From assembly GCF_000275845.1 (NCBI RefSeq), contig NW_006766898.1:71183-135182 (forward strand): a stretch of DNA of 64,000 nucleotides, given 5' to 3'. The DNA is from Dichomitus squalens LYAD-421 SS1. Taxonomy: Eukaryota > Basidiomycota > Agaricomycetes > Polyporales > Polyporaceae. Positions 34,330 through 46,251 of the stretch are shown here, in pieces. Position 1 is the stretch's first letter. Each line of letters starts with the position of its first letter. The notes beneath the pieces are model-generated. The model searched no databases. It was given only the letters and a program-made list of their open reading frames with translations, and was not told the DNA's origin. Made by a program: the position numbers and the translations under genes.

Positions 34330-36109
34330 ATGTCCCCTCATCCTGCCCTCGAGATTTCTGACGTGCTCACCCGCATCTTTGAAGGAGTAGCTTCCATCGA
34401 CGCTCTTTTCGGGGACCATGACCTGATACGCAAACGAACCTTAGCAAGCGCAGCGCGGGTCTGCGTTGCTTTCCATGAGCCAGCTATGCGGCTCTTGTGG
34501 TGCAACTTAGACAGCCTTCACCCTCTTCTTGCCCCTCTCACATCGTATATAAGAGTGGGCCACCACGACACTCGTGTTACAAACTCACGTGAGCTAGAGC
34601 TGTTTCACAAGATATACGTGAGTGGTCTCTGATGGCTATATCCCTTGGACATACACTCGACTGAGTTCGACCTCTAGATGCTCGATGGGTTCGTGGATCC
34701 TGAAGAGTGGGATCGTGTAGTCCAGCGAGCCAAGTATGTGCGATCTCTACGGATGACACCTGTCTCTACAGTTGGACTGGTGTCCTCCACTTGGGGGTAT
34801 TTGTTGCACCTCACCGGCAAGGAACCCCTCCTCCCGAATCTCCGCGACCTAACGTGCACATTCCTAACACCACAATCTACGACCATGACCCTGGTACTTC
34901 TGTCTCCAACCATCTCATCGCTGACCTATAATGTCGACATGGGCGATGTCGACTATGACCTTGAGGATATACGAGAATGGGAGTGCTCCCTCCGATCGCT
35001 CTTCTCAATCACCTCTTACATCGCCCAGCAGCTCAGATCTTCGCGCTTTGCGGATGTGGGGTCGCCCTCTCCACTCCCTCTATATCATCTCCCCGCTCAG
35101 CCAACATAGGCATTTGCGAACGTGCGAGTTGCTCTTCCACTCTGAGCTGAACTTCGGAATGCTAGAATCCGTATTTTCTGATTTCCGAAGCCTTGAGGAG
35201 CTCAGCTTGCCACAGTCCTGCCTTGACAGCAACCCTCTTGAATTGTTGCAGGGCTGTCGGAAGCCCTCTCGCGCCCCTCCCGCCGTACGCCTAGGGAACC
35301 CTGATACGCTGAAATTCCCTTCAATGCATGGCGACATGCACTGCTCGTCCCTCGCATTCTTCGCATCTCCGCGACTCCGACGACTGGCCATCTCGATACA
35401 CGGGTTTGAAGGAAGGAATGAGCTGTCTCGAACCTCGAGAGTAATCGCGGAGTCCTTCCCGAGCCTCGAGGCACTCCGATGGAGCCTTTACCCCCTCCCA
35501 CTCCTTGTGTACACGTCGGTGGAAGTGATAGGTTTCGTTGAACCACTGCTCAAGCTGCATGAAATGACGTCTCTCGAGTTGAATTTGTCTTCTGACACGT
35601 TCATTATCAGAAACGTCGAAGTCCAAGCCATGGCGAAAGCCTGGCCGCGCTTGTCAACGTTGTCTATCACTCAACCGCAGCCTCACCCCCATTCAGATCT
35701 GGGTCCTGCTTCCCTTGTCTCGCTGGCGACACGCTGTCCTCGCCTCACATACCTGAGATTGCCTGTCATCCACTTCCCTCAGAGCAACCTGTCCCATTTG
35801 ACCGACTATCCCCTCCTCGAGCACCCTTTGCCATACATCTACTTCTCAAAAGTCCAGGCCTCGGGCCAATCTTTTGGCGCGTTGTTCCTCGACCGGCTCT
35901 TCACGTATGTCTCCTTGAATATTACGGGACCCGCCGACGCCGAAAACAAGCAGGACGAGCTCCGGATGGTCTTGGAGGCTTGTCAGACGGCAAGGCGGCA
36001 AAGGGAGACCTCGCCGTGCCGCTGCGCTCGTATTGGATCCGAAGGCCCTACAGTCGCAGGACAATCTACTCAAACAGGAGAAGTCAGTGCCAGAAACGGA
36101 TTCTGCTGA
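34330..36109 (+). pseudogene. F-box/leucine-rich-type protein, paralogue 3 (frameshifted)
   Basis: Exon 1 (34330-34617, 288 bp, phase 0) has the same length and intron phase as paralogue 1 and reads ISDVLTRIFEG, LASAARVCVAFHEPAMRLLW. Exon 2 from 34678 continues MLDGFVDPEEWDRVVQRAKYV and WECSLRSLFSITSYIAQQLRSS. The frame is then lost: the continuing frame stops at 35109, while the homologous sequence (PLHSLYIISPLSQHRHLRTCELLF) lies in another frame that stays open to 36109. One extra T in the run 35047-35049 accounts for the shift. Everything after it (FASPRLRRLAISIHGFEG, VEPLLKLHEMTSLELNL, TRCPRLTYLRLP) is otherwise well preserved, so the lesion is young or an assembly error. Confidence 0.65.
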
Positions 36110-36229
36110 GGCGGAATTGACGGTGCGTTGGGCGATGCTACGATGTTGTCGTGCCATGTTACTTACCCAACTGCCGGACGCGGATCCATTAGGAAGGATG
36201 TCGGCGACATCAAGTGGCCAAGGTTGTTT

Positions 36230-37197
36230 TGCGGGGGACGAGTGCTTGAAAGGCCGGAAGTCATACGCATGTATTATAGAGAATCAGAGTACTAGTCCCG
36301 GATTCGACGTTGCCCAAAGTCGCCACCTCAACCCAGGGATCATCGCTGTAACTTGAGAATCCTGCGAACGTCCCGTCGTCCGTAGTCTCCTTTGTCATTC
36401 ATTTGTTTTCTATGCCCGGCAACAGCGAGAGTTCGTGTTGGCCGTGTGCGTTGTATAAGCTATCATGCCAGGTTGCTTCTGGCGTTGACGGCCATGCTGG
36501 CACACTCTGAGGCGAGCCCGGACTCGGATGCGTGCCAGCGCACTCTCTTGCTTCTCCAAAAGATATTCTCGTTCAATGCAGCAGTCCTCGAGCAAGTACC
36601 CTGGGAGGTGGTGTAGAATGGTACGTGGCTGGCTCGCTCATCATGCGGTCGGTCGGCTGAGACACACAACGTGAACCATAGTCGCTGTTGCAGTGGAGAC
36701 ATGGCTGCGGAAGCGCCTCCTAGTGGGCGGGTCGGATGGCCGGCCATCGCAGTGGGACTTTGAAGTGGCGGCAGCCAGCGGGGTGTTGGCGCGTTGTCTG
36801 TTCGCTCCTGCGTCATCGTGGGCGCGAACGGACGAGCAGAGAGACGCGTCGATAGTCCGCGTGCGACAAATCATCGCCGACTTGGAGGTGTCGTTGCGCC
36901 ACGCGGTCGTCAACATCGAGGGCCGCCGCTACGGCGCTGTGATACACTCGGCGGGTCTGGTCTTGGACACGCTTTGCCACTCTTCGCTCGCTCTCGCTGC
37001 CGTTGCTGGCAACTTCGCTGCGGTCGTAGAGGAAACGTCGGCGATTGGAAACTTGCAGGCCTCATACGACCCGGTGTGGATGGACCTTATCGTGACCGTT
37101 CATCTGCGGCGACTTATGAGAAGGCTGGAAACATGTAGAGCTGCTGGAACTGAGTCAGGGAGTAATTTGATGGAGGTCCATTCATTGGCGGGTACGC
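36230..37197 (+). pseudogene. Rearranged fragment of a DUF6535 gene (segments in permuted order)
   Basis: Two blocks match the DUF6535 locus at 43831-44706, which lies on the opposite strand. Block E (about 36230-36387) matches the 3' flank of that gene (43831-43970). Block C-D (36470-37197) matches its last two coding exons (43968-44706): DSDACQRTLL...FNAAVLEQVPWEVV, then after an intron VAVAVETWLRKRLLVGGSDGRPSQW. In the source, C-D is followed directly by E; here E precedes C-D. The coding copy is dead: the codon CAG (Gln) after PWEVV is TAG here (36614-36616), the 5' two-thirds of the gene is absent, and the frame runs past the original stop into unrelated sequence ending at 37277. No transcript is expected to make the parent protein. 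Confidence 0.75.
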
Positions 37198-39005
37198 AAC
37201 TCGCTCTTGAGGTTCAAGCTGATACTAAACACGCTCTCGCCCCTTTATACAGAGGGCCCAAGTCGCTATGCCGCTGAAGACAAACTCCTCGACTCCGTCT
37301 TCACGACCTGACCGCGGGCCGGAAGGTTGCTGACTTCGGAGGGTTCGAATATCTCTCCCCATGCGACTTCACCTATTCTGCTTGCAATACACGATTTGTC
37401 GTCGTCTGTTTCTCGCGACAGTCGAAGCTGCGATGGTGTGAATAACGAAGCGATTGATCATGCACCCACAGGCTTACGCGCGCGCGATTGTAACGCAACA
37501 AACAACGTGTAGGTCGTCAGACGTACATAGGTGGTAGGATGAGGTGCTACGCCGCCTCGTGCTGGATGGACGCTCCCCGAATTGCGCATGGACGGACATC
37601 CCCATCGTGCGATCATGGAGAAAAGCTCTTCGTACAAGGTTGGGGCGAAGCACGAGGTATGTTTAGTCTCTCTTTGTACGTGATGCCTACACATAGGCGA
37701 TGGATTGCATGAACTGGCGGTCCTGAGACGCACATCCCCACGCACGGGTAGACGGGGATACGCATTTCGGGCACACGTTCGAGACCTCGCAACAGGTTGG
37801 GGAAGGGGCGGGGACCAACGTTTGACGTTAGAGTTCCTATTGCCAGCGATGGTCATTCCTGCGGCACAGGTGACCATGGTAGACCAGTCGCGTATGCTCG
37901 GTAGGCGCAGCCGGTGAGAGTGCGAGAGAACTCTCAACGGGGTAGGAGACAGGTGACCGCGTGACGTGTCTACGAAACGCTATGTATGCGACGGCGACGC
38001 ACCTGCGTGATTCTCGCCCATCACACTTGTAGTGCTCCGGCCATGGAGGGATGAATGCGACATCCGAGACCCGGGATGGCGAGCTTGAGAGAGTGGCTGC
38101 AAGAGCCGAATGACCGGCACGCCTGCCCGGTGCATATTGCGGTCGACGAGTCGCCCCCGGAGGTAGTCGTCCGACGGAGCTGTACGGACAGGGCGAACAG
38201 CACTGCACAGGCGGGGGTTGGTCGACAGGGTTACAGGCAATACAATCTGTCAGCTCGCAGCGTGCACAGGCGACAGTCCGAGAGTGTCGTAACGGGTCGT
38301 CGGAGGAGATGACAGAGAGAAGTCAGCCACAGCGAGCAAGGCACGCGCGAGGGAGCACGAGCGCGCAGGGGCGACTGGCTGGCGGTCACGCTGGGCTGGT
38401 CATGGACCGGCCGAAACGACGAAGCTCGATGCCCCGGATCTTCGTCCAACCCCATGGCACTGTGTCAGGCGTGTCGCGCGCGTATGTGCGATCGTGCTCC
38501 GGTGTGGGGAAAACACAGCGTGCAGTATTCTTGGTCATTCGACGCAGGGCTCGGGACTCGGACGTGCTCCGTCGTTGTGCGATGACCGGCACATGTCAGA
38601 GAACAAGAGAAGGAAAGCGGACATTGCGCAGAGACCCCGGACATGCGTAACGGTCGGCGCGGACGCCGATGAGGACGAGGAGAGCTTTGAGCCCGGGGAT
38701 GAAGGCGTTGTCGACGATCGCGACTGGCCCCAAGGCGGGGAGCAGGGCGTGCTCCGGCAATCTGCCATCGCCAGCTGTGGATCTCAGTCTTTTGCGTTGG
38801 AGGCCACCGGCGCTTGTCTGCCCATCTAGACCCAATAACAGAAGACCCCAGACGTACGGCTCATTTGTGTTTGACGTATATAAAATGCGTCCAGCCACCA
38901 TCTTCCTCTCCGCCTACCATCTTCCCGACCCCCCGTCTTTTCCTCACACTCACAGCTCGAATACGTAGTGTACAGCCGCCGTGTACATCGTCCACGATCT
39001 ACATC
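37198..39005. other. Long intergenic region upstream of the glutamate dehydrogenase
   Basis: About 1.8 kb, GC- and CpG-rich from roughly 37450 to 38850, with overlapping frames of 60-160 codons on both strands. None has convincing domains, splice partners or start context, so I treat them as chance frames in GC-rich DNA. Most likely an extended promoter and 5' UTR; a strong TATA lies at 38877. Confidence 0.45.
38877..38885 (+). promoter_or_regulatory. TATA box of the glutamate dehydrogenase gene
   Basis: TATATAAAA, about 120 bp upstream of the start codon, followed by a pyrimidine-rich leader (38900-38950), a common basidiomycete promoter arrangement. Confidence 0.6.
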
Positions 39006-42000
39006 ATGTCCACCCCATCTAGCAGACACTCTGCTCAGGCAGAGACCGACCCCACTGGCCACCTCGCGGTCCCGGGCCAGCATGCGGACCTTGTTCAGCG
39101 AGTCAAGAACGTCCCCGGATACACCACGCCCGTGTTCAAAGGCAAGGAGGAGCAGCGCGCCAAGGTTCAGGCAACTGTAGCCCAGAAGGTGTGTTCCGCT
39201 TTCCGGAGATTTCCCCCTCCCTAGTGTCCCTCCAGCGTGTCGGATGCCTCTTGCGGCGATGCCATACGGCGGCGATGGTGGCACCTCGAGACTGCCCGTG
39301 TCGCACTCACGGTGAATCCCCTCCGTGATTGACGCGTCTCAAAGCCGCGCCGACCTGCAGTGCTTTCATGCGCTGCTTTTCGGACATGCGTTGCCCGTGC
39401 TACCGCGTAGATAACACGTAATGTCCCTACTCGTTCGCGCGAGTTGCGCACTTTTATCTGACGCGACAGGCACACTCTGAACGCGTCGGCGGCCTTGCTG
39501 TGTCGTACATGTACTGATGCATCATCTGGGCGCGACGTGCAGGGCTTCGTTCCCCGCGAACTGGTAGCGAACGAGGTCAACTGGTTCTACACACACCTAG
39601 GCATCGACGACACGTACTTCCAGGCCGAGTCTGTCGAGGTCATCTCGGACCACATCATCGCGCTGTTCGGCGCGAAGGTGCTCGCGTACACCAAGCACGA
39701 CCCCTCGAAGCTCGTAATCGACCTCGAGAAGATCGATGAGGGCGGCAATGGGGCCACGTTCATCCACACAAGTTCCCCGGGCATGACCACGACCGAAGGT
39801 CCGGGCGCGTCCTGCGAAACGCGGATCGACGAGCTGTTCCTTGACAACTCGACGCCGGAAAACGCGTATCGGCTCGAGACATACCGTTCGCAGGGCAGCA
39901 TCTCTGCGACAGCGTCGCAGCAGCTGCGGTGCTACTTCGTCACGAAGTGCAACTTCCCCCGGAATCCGCTTGCGTCTACGCGTACGGATGGGTGCGTATC
40001 TCGCGTCATCTCTCATCGCATGCACGCGTACTGATCCATTCCCTTGCGCACGTTCGATCACAATCACAACAGCAAGACGGACATACGTGCGGTGTCCGAC
40101 CCGATCTTCCTGGAGAAGGCGAGCGAGAACACGCTCGAGATATATCAGCGCATTATGTGGTCGGTCGAGAAGCGGTACGGGCCCGTGATGGAGGTGTTCG
40201 AGGTGGAGGGCTCGCGCGAGCGCCGGGTCGTGATTGGCTATAAGATGGGCGGCACCAAGAAGTTCTTCAGCGCGCTCTCCAACTTGTACCACTTCTACTC
40301 GCTCTACTCCGCGCGGAAATATGTTGGTACGTATCTGAGCGTATTGCGTCGACTTCCGTTCCTCGGCTGACACGTGCGCTTCAGAGCAATTCTCCAATGG
40401 GGTCACCATCATCTCGCTATATCTCAACCCGCTCCCTGGCGCGAACGCGCCCCCGATCGAGCACTCGATCTTTCAGGTCATGAAGGAGGCCTCGCTCCTC
40501 TACTGTCTTCCCGACAACCCCTTCTTCTACGCGGGCAAGGGCCCGAGCGGCGACCACGCCGTGCAAGAGGCAACCTACGCTTGTGAGTATCGCCCTGGTG
40601 GCGATTGCGCCGCATACGGCCTTGTCTGACTCTGCGCGGCATTACAGACTGCGGGTGGATCTTTGCGCAACACTTCTGTAATAGGCTGGGGCAGGCGTAC
40701 CTCGCGCTCCAGAATATCCTCGACGAGACGAACCCGACGCACGCGAGCGTGCTCAACGATATCAAGCGCCGGTTCAGGGAGGAGACGTTCACGCGTGAGA
40801 GTATCGCGCAGGTCATTCATGGCCATGCTGAGCTGGTATGTAGATGGCTTACCCGCCACGGCAGCTCACGAGCTGAGAGTATGTCTCTGCTCTGTTTAGA
40901 TCAACCTGCTCTACGTCAACTTTGCGATGACGCACTACCCTGAGACCGACGAGGCTGCTCAGCTCATGTGCGTGTCCTGGCTATCCAACCGCTCACACCA
41001 GATCTGATCTCCCTCAGGCCGACGCTCTCGTACCAGCGCCTGCGCACGCAGATGCCGCTCTCCGACGCGGAGCTGTACGACAAGATCCGGCGCACCGTCA
41101 CGAACAAGCACGAGCTCCAGGTGCTCGAGAGCTTCCTCATCTTCAACAAGTACGCGTCCGCACATCGCATATGGTGTCCGCCGAGATCGCGGTATTGACG
41201 TTGACACGTGCGTGTGGCAGGAACGTGCTGAAGACGAACTTCTACCAGCCGACGAAGGTCGCGCTGTCGTTCCGCCTCGCGCCCGAGTTCTTGCCGGAGG
41301 TGGAGTACCCGAAGAAGCCGTTCGGCATGTTCTTCATCATCGGTACGTGCACTGGTGAATTTTCATCGCACGAGGCGGGGCTCAATGACTTGCAGGTGGC
41401 GAGTTCCGCGGGTTCCACATTCGGTTCAAGGATGTCGCCCGTGGTGGTATTCGTATCGTCATGTCGAGGAACCGGGAGTACGTTGATGGGCGTGACTGAG
41501 ATATGTCTAGGCGACTGACGTTTCGTTTCCAGGAACTACTCGATCAACCAGCGTATGCTGTGAGTGAACGAGCGTGTTTTTCGTGTCTCGGCTTGTCACT
41601 CACTACGGCCACAGCTTCGACGAGAACTACGCGCTGGCCTCTACGCAGTCCTTGAAGAACAAGGATATTCCCGAAGGTGGTGCGAAAGGGACCATCTTGC
41701 CTTCGTACGCACCGTCCTTCCCCTTGATTCATCCTGGTGCTGAATTGATCATCAACAGGCTCGGAGCGAACCCCAAGTTGTGCTTCGAGAAGTACGTGGA
41801 CGTAAGTAACAATAACGCTGGGCGCCGTCGATTGCTCGACTGAGACGGTCGTGTAGGCCGTCATCGACCTGCTCATTCCTGGCCAAACCCCTGGCATCAA
41901 GGAGAAGCTCGTCGATCATTACGGCAAACCTGAGCTGCTCTTCTTCGGTCCTGATGGTACGCGTCCCTTGCATCACCGGCACGCGCACCGTCGAGTCTGA

Positions 42001-43563
42001 CTGGTCTACAGAGGGCACCGCAGACCTCATGGACTGGGCGGCTTGTAAGTGTTCTCCCTGCATTGCGTTCCCATCGTTGGTGCTGACCCGCTGCCGTAGT
42101 GCATGCCCGCGCGCGCGGCGCCGAGACGTGGTGGAAGTCGTTCACGACGGGGAAGAGCGCGGAGCTGCTTGGTGGCGTGCCCCACGACGTCTACGGCATG
42201 ACTTCGCTGTCTGTGCGCCAGTATGTGTTGGGCATCTACAAGCAGCTTGGTCTGCGGGAGAAGGATATCACGAAGGTGCAAACTGGTGGTCCTGGTATGT
42301 TTGTTCGGTCTTCTCGTTCATCAAAACCATGCTCATTCACACGTTCGACAGATGGTGACCTTGGTTCGAGTACGTACCATCATCGTCAGAGGCGATCTGT
42401 ACGCCTCACTGACCCCTCTTGCGCTCTTTAGACGAGATCCTTCTTAGCTCTGACAAGACGATCGCTGTCATCGACGGCAGCGGCGTCCTCCACGACCCAG
42501 CTGGTATCAACCGCGAAGAACTCGTCCGGCTCGCGAAGCTCCGCAAGCCAGTCGCGTTCTTCGACACGTCGAAGCTCACCAAGGACGGGTACCTCGTCAA
42601 GGTCGAAGACCAGGACGTCAAGCTGCCTTGTGAGTTGCCTTGCACTTCGGTTTGGTTCGACTGCTGACATGGTCACTTCAGCGGGTGAGGTCGTCCTCGA
42701 CGGCACTGACTTCCGAAATGGCGCGCACTTGCGCTACAAGGCGGACCTGCTTGTTCCTTGCGGTGGCCGGTATGTTCATCTCGCTTGCGACTGCAGTTCG
42801 AGTTATCTAAAGATTTGACGTCTTGTTGTTTCAAAGGCCCGAGGCTGTCAACATCTCGAACGTCTCTGCGCTCGTCGACGCTGATGGCAAGCCTCACTTC
42901 AAGTACATTGTTGAGGGTGCGAACTTGTTCCTCACGCAACAAGCTCGTCTCTTCCTTGAGAAGCGCAAGGTGGTGCTCTTCAAGGATTCGAGCGCGAACA
43001 AGGGCGGCGTCACCAGCTCTTCGCTCGAGGTCCTCGCCGGCCTCGGCCTCTCCTCAGAAGAGTACACGGAGCACATGATCTTCAAGGACGGCAAGCCATC
43101 GGAGTTCTACCAGAGCTACGTGCGGGACATCCAGCGGATCATAATAGAGAACGCGGCGAACGAGTTCGGCTGCATCTGGCGCGAGCATGCGCGTCTCCAG
43201 GGCGCGAAGCCGCGCACGATCATCTCGGACGAGCTTTCGAGTAAGCTCAACGACCTGCAGGAGGAGCTGGAGAACTCGGACCTGTTTGACGACGAGCCGA
43301 GCAAGCGGGGAGTGATGCACCGCGCGATTCCGAAGACGCTGGTGGACAAGGTCGGGCTCGACGCGCTTTTGCAGAGGCTGCCGGTCCCGTACCAACGGGC
43401 GTTGTTCTCGAGTTGGGTCGCATCGCACTTCGTAAGTCGATACGGTTCTCATCTGTCATGTCGTTCGCTTACCGTGCCGTACTCCTAGATCTACAAGTAC
43501 GGTGTCAACGCGTCGTCGGTTGACTTTTTCCACTTCGCGCGCGACCTCGCCTCAACGGCTTGA
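39006..43563 (+). CDS. gdh2: NAD-specific glutamate dehydrogenase (large fungal type)
   Basis: Oxidatively deaminates glutamate to 2-oxoglutarate plus ammonium with NAD+ (EC 1.4.1.2), feeding amino-acid nitrogen and carbon into metabolism. Start MSTPSSRHSAQAETD at 39006; more than a dozen short introns. The regulatory N-terminal half includes GFVPRELVANEVNWFY, KMGGTKKFFSALSNLYHFY and PLPGANAPPIEHSI. The catalytic half has FKDVARGGIRIVMSR, LASTQSLKNKDIPEGGAKGTIL (substrate Lys region), GPDEGTADLMDWAA, PHDVYGMTSLSVRQYV and DGDLGSNEILL. The C terminus has PCGGRPEAVN, YIVEGANLFLT and SSANKGGVTSSSLEVLAGL, ending FHFARDLASTA. These are diagnostic for the large (about 115 kDa) Gdh2 class rather than the NADP form. 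No lesion seen. Confidence 0.95.
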
Positions 43564-43997
43564 GGCGTACTCCCAACCTATCGGCCAAACTCCCTCGCAT
43601 ACGTTCTCCAAGCTTAGACCTATGTGTACCACCTCTTTCTGCTCGTCATTACGTGGGCTGTGCAAGCATCGGTAAATTGATATGGACTCGGTCTCGTTGA
43701 GCGTCGCATGGCAAAAGAAGGCATATTAACATATAATTTGGGGGAGTAATGACTTGTTTGCAGTGACCCGATGTACATATCGACCAAGTAGAAAGAATGT
43801 AAAACAAGGACTCGTTTCTCAGACTCACTCTGGATGATGGGACGTTCGAAGTTCAATCGATGATCCCGGACTCGAGGTGGCGAGTTTGGGCAACGTCGAA
43901 TTCGAGATTAGGACTCTGATTCTCTATAATACCATGTGTATGACTTCCGGCCTTTCAAGCACTCGCGTACCCGCCAATGAATGGCAGCTTCATCAAA

Positions 43998-46251
43998 TTA
44001 CTCCCCATTCCCCGACCCAGTTCCAGCAGCTCTACATGTTTCCAGCCTTGTCATAAGTCGCCGCAGATGAACGGTCACGATACGGTCCATCCACACCGGG
44101 TTGTCTGAGGTCTGAAGGTTTCCAATCGCGAACGTCTCCTCTACGACCGCAGCGAAGTTGCCAGCAACGGCAGTAAGGGCGGGTTCAGACTGGCAGAGCG
44201 TTTCCAGCACCAGACCGGCCGAATGTATCAACCGTACAGCGACGTAGCGACGGCCCTCGATGTTGACGACCGCGCGGCGCAACGACACCTCCAAGTCGGC
44301 GATGATTTGTCGCACGCGGACTATCGACGCGTCTCTCTGCTCGTCCGTTCGCGCCCACGACGACACAGGAGCGAACAGACACCGCGCCAACACCCCGATG
44401 GCTGCCGCCACTCCGAAGTCCCACTGCGATGGCCGGCCATCCGACCCGCCCACCAGCAGGCGCTTCCGCAGCCACGTCTCCACTGCAACAGCGACTGTAG
44501 TTCAAGTTGTATGTCTCAGCCGACCGGCCAGATGATGCGCTAACCAGTCACGTACCATACTGCACCACCTCCCAGGGCACTTGCTCGAGGACTGCTGCAT
44601 TGAACGAAAATATCTTTTGAAGGATCAAGAGAGTGCGCTGGCACGCATCCGAGTCCGGGCTCGCCTCATAGTGCGCCAGCAGGGCAGTCAACGCTAGAAG
44701 CAACCTACGGCGTTGTTGGGGCGTCATATTGCTGCGGTAGAGTCCACCCATGGCGTGAAAGTCTTCCGTAAGGACGAAGGAGATCTCGTCCATGTTGGGC
44801 GGAGCGCGGACCAGCACCCCGGCCCAAAAATCCGTAGATCGCGTCCTAACACCTCGTGAGCCGTGGAGTCGTTTGTTGATTACGCTGACCTTCTGAAAAC
44901 AGCTGACGATGTTGTCCGTGGTTTGGTCTACGAGCATCGCGCCAGCGGTCCCGGAGAGATACTTGACGTCCATAGTGGTAGAGTAGGCACCGGTGAGCAT
45001 GTCGATGTCGAGCCCGACCGATGACTTATGAACGGCGTCCTGTTCTATCCACGCCAGGTGCGCAGTGGCAAAGGGTCTCGCGCCCGTATCCATAACCAAG
45101 TTCGCGCGTTGGAGAGGAACGCCTGGAGGAAGTTGGGCAGAGATGCGAAAGATCGGCTCCCTTGGAGTTGCCGACAGCGCCGATAGAGGGGAGGAAAAAG
45201 ATGCCGGTGGACCAAGAGATCCCATGCATATCTGATAGTCCGTTGCAGGGAGGATAAGGCATATGTTGGGGGAGAGAGGTAGCAGCAGTCGTGCCAGAAG
45301 ACAGGAAGGATGGTCGTCACAACCACAAAGAGGATCACTATAGCCACGAGGACGCTCGCGACAATGGCGACAATGTGATGTAAGTTCCAAAGCAGGACGA
45401 GAAGGCCCGCAAAGAAGAGTGACAAGGAGAACTGGAGCAAGACCGGAAGGATCGCGACAATCTCGGCGACGTGCCATTTGACCAGGTGGTTCAACCTGTA
45501 TTGACGGAGGCGCGCGATTTCGAGCGAGGAGCCGGAGATCCCGGCTTGATATTCGTGCAACCATTGCTTGATCAGTATGCCACATGAAGCAGAGGCAAGA
45601 CTGCATATGAGCGCCGAGAACCAGAGTGTGTTCAGAGCGACGGCCCAGGATTCCGCCTCTGGCGTCGGAGGAATAGATGGTATGATTGCATGCTGGGTCG
45701 AATTGACGAAAGGCGGGTTTACTGAGAAACTGTTGAGTTGGAGAGAGATCTGCTGTAAGACAGCCAGGGTAGGATCCGGGGTCGCAGGCGGCTGGAGGAG
45801 CAGGTAGGATTGGACGTTGAAGGCAGTGAGAATAGCTGAGAAGAGACCCGCCTGTAGGAGGAACATGTCATCGAAAGCTGCATCTAGTATACTCGCTACA
45901 TACGTATACGAGAAGAGTGTCTATCTCTTCGTTCCATCTCTTGACCATCTCGTCGCTATACTTCCGAACGATCTCGGCTGTCTTGGACAACGCTTCTTCC
46001 TTCTCAGCTTGGGTATACGTCTCCGCAAACTCCTTCTGCAGCTTCTGGGGGGTCATCAGTCTCCATGGCCGTACCATGTGAAGAAAACCATGCACTCACC
46101 TTCAAGGTAGGTAGTTCCCACTGTGGGAAGACTCCGCTCTGTGGACTTCCAGTGATTGGTATCTGCAAATCTAGGTCAGATTCATTGCATGGATTGACGA
46201 TAGTACTCTGCATACATCTTCAACTGCGGCACTTAACTGCCGGGAAGTCAT
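43998..46251 (-). CDS. DUF6535 multi-pass membrane protein
   Basis: Six exons reconcile as one frame of 659 residues: 46216-46251, 46100-46162, 45904-46044, 45176-45851, 44556-45122, 43998-44494. After a short cytosolic start and a charged helix (KEFAETYTQAEKEEALSKTAE...WNEEIDTLLVY), the DUF6535 core appears: AGLFSAILTAFNVQSYLLLQPP, LNTLWFSALICSLASASCGILIKQWLHEY, a linker RLRQYRLNHLVKWHV, and two more membrane helices (ILPVLLQFSLSLFFAGLLVLLW; IVAIVASVLVAIVILFVVVTTILPVFW). The C-terminal half is soluble and helical. The intron at 45123-45175 has a weak donor (GTCGGC) but restores the frame. DUF6535 is a large, unstudied family of basidiomycetes; role unknown. A broken permuted duplicate lies at 36230-37197. 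Confidence 0.75.

Noticed and set aside
37330..37360. GGTTCGAAT resembling a tRNA B box
   Set aside because: No matching A box at the right distance and no pairable acceptor stem; not a tRNA gene.
37458..37937. Minus-strand frame of 159 codons
   Set aside because: No recognisable motif, no splice partners, no start context; treated as a chance frame in CpG-rich DNA.
38596..38901. Overlapping frames on both strands near the gdh2 promoter
   Set aside because: Both overlap the TATA and leader region of gdh2 and lack protein-like conservation signals.
39597..40427. Minus-strand frame of 276 codons
   Set aside because: Antisense to gdh2 exons and crosses its introns; no domain.
45045..45225. 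Apparent frameshift in the DUF6535 gene
   Set aside because: A 53-bp GT-AG intron at 45123-45175 restores one continuous frame of 659 residues, so no lesion is needed.
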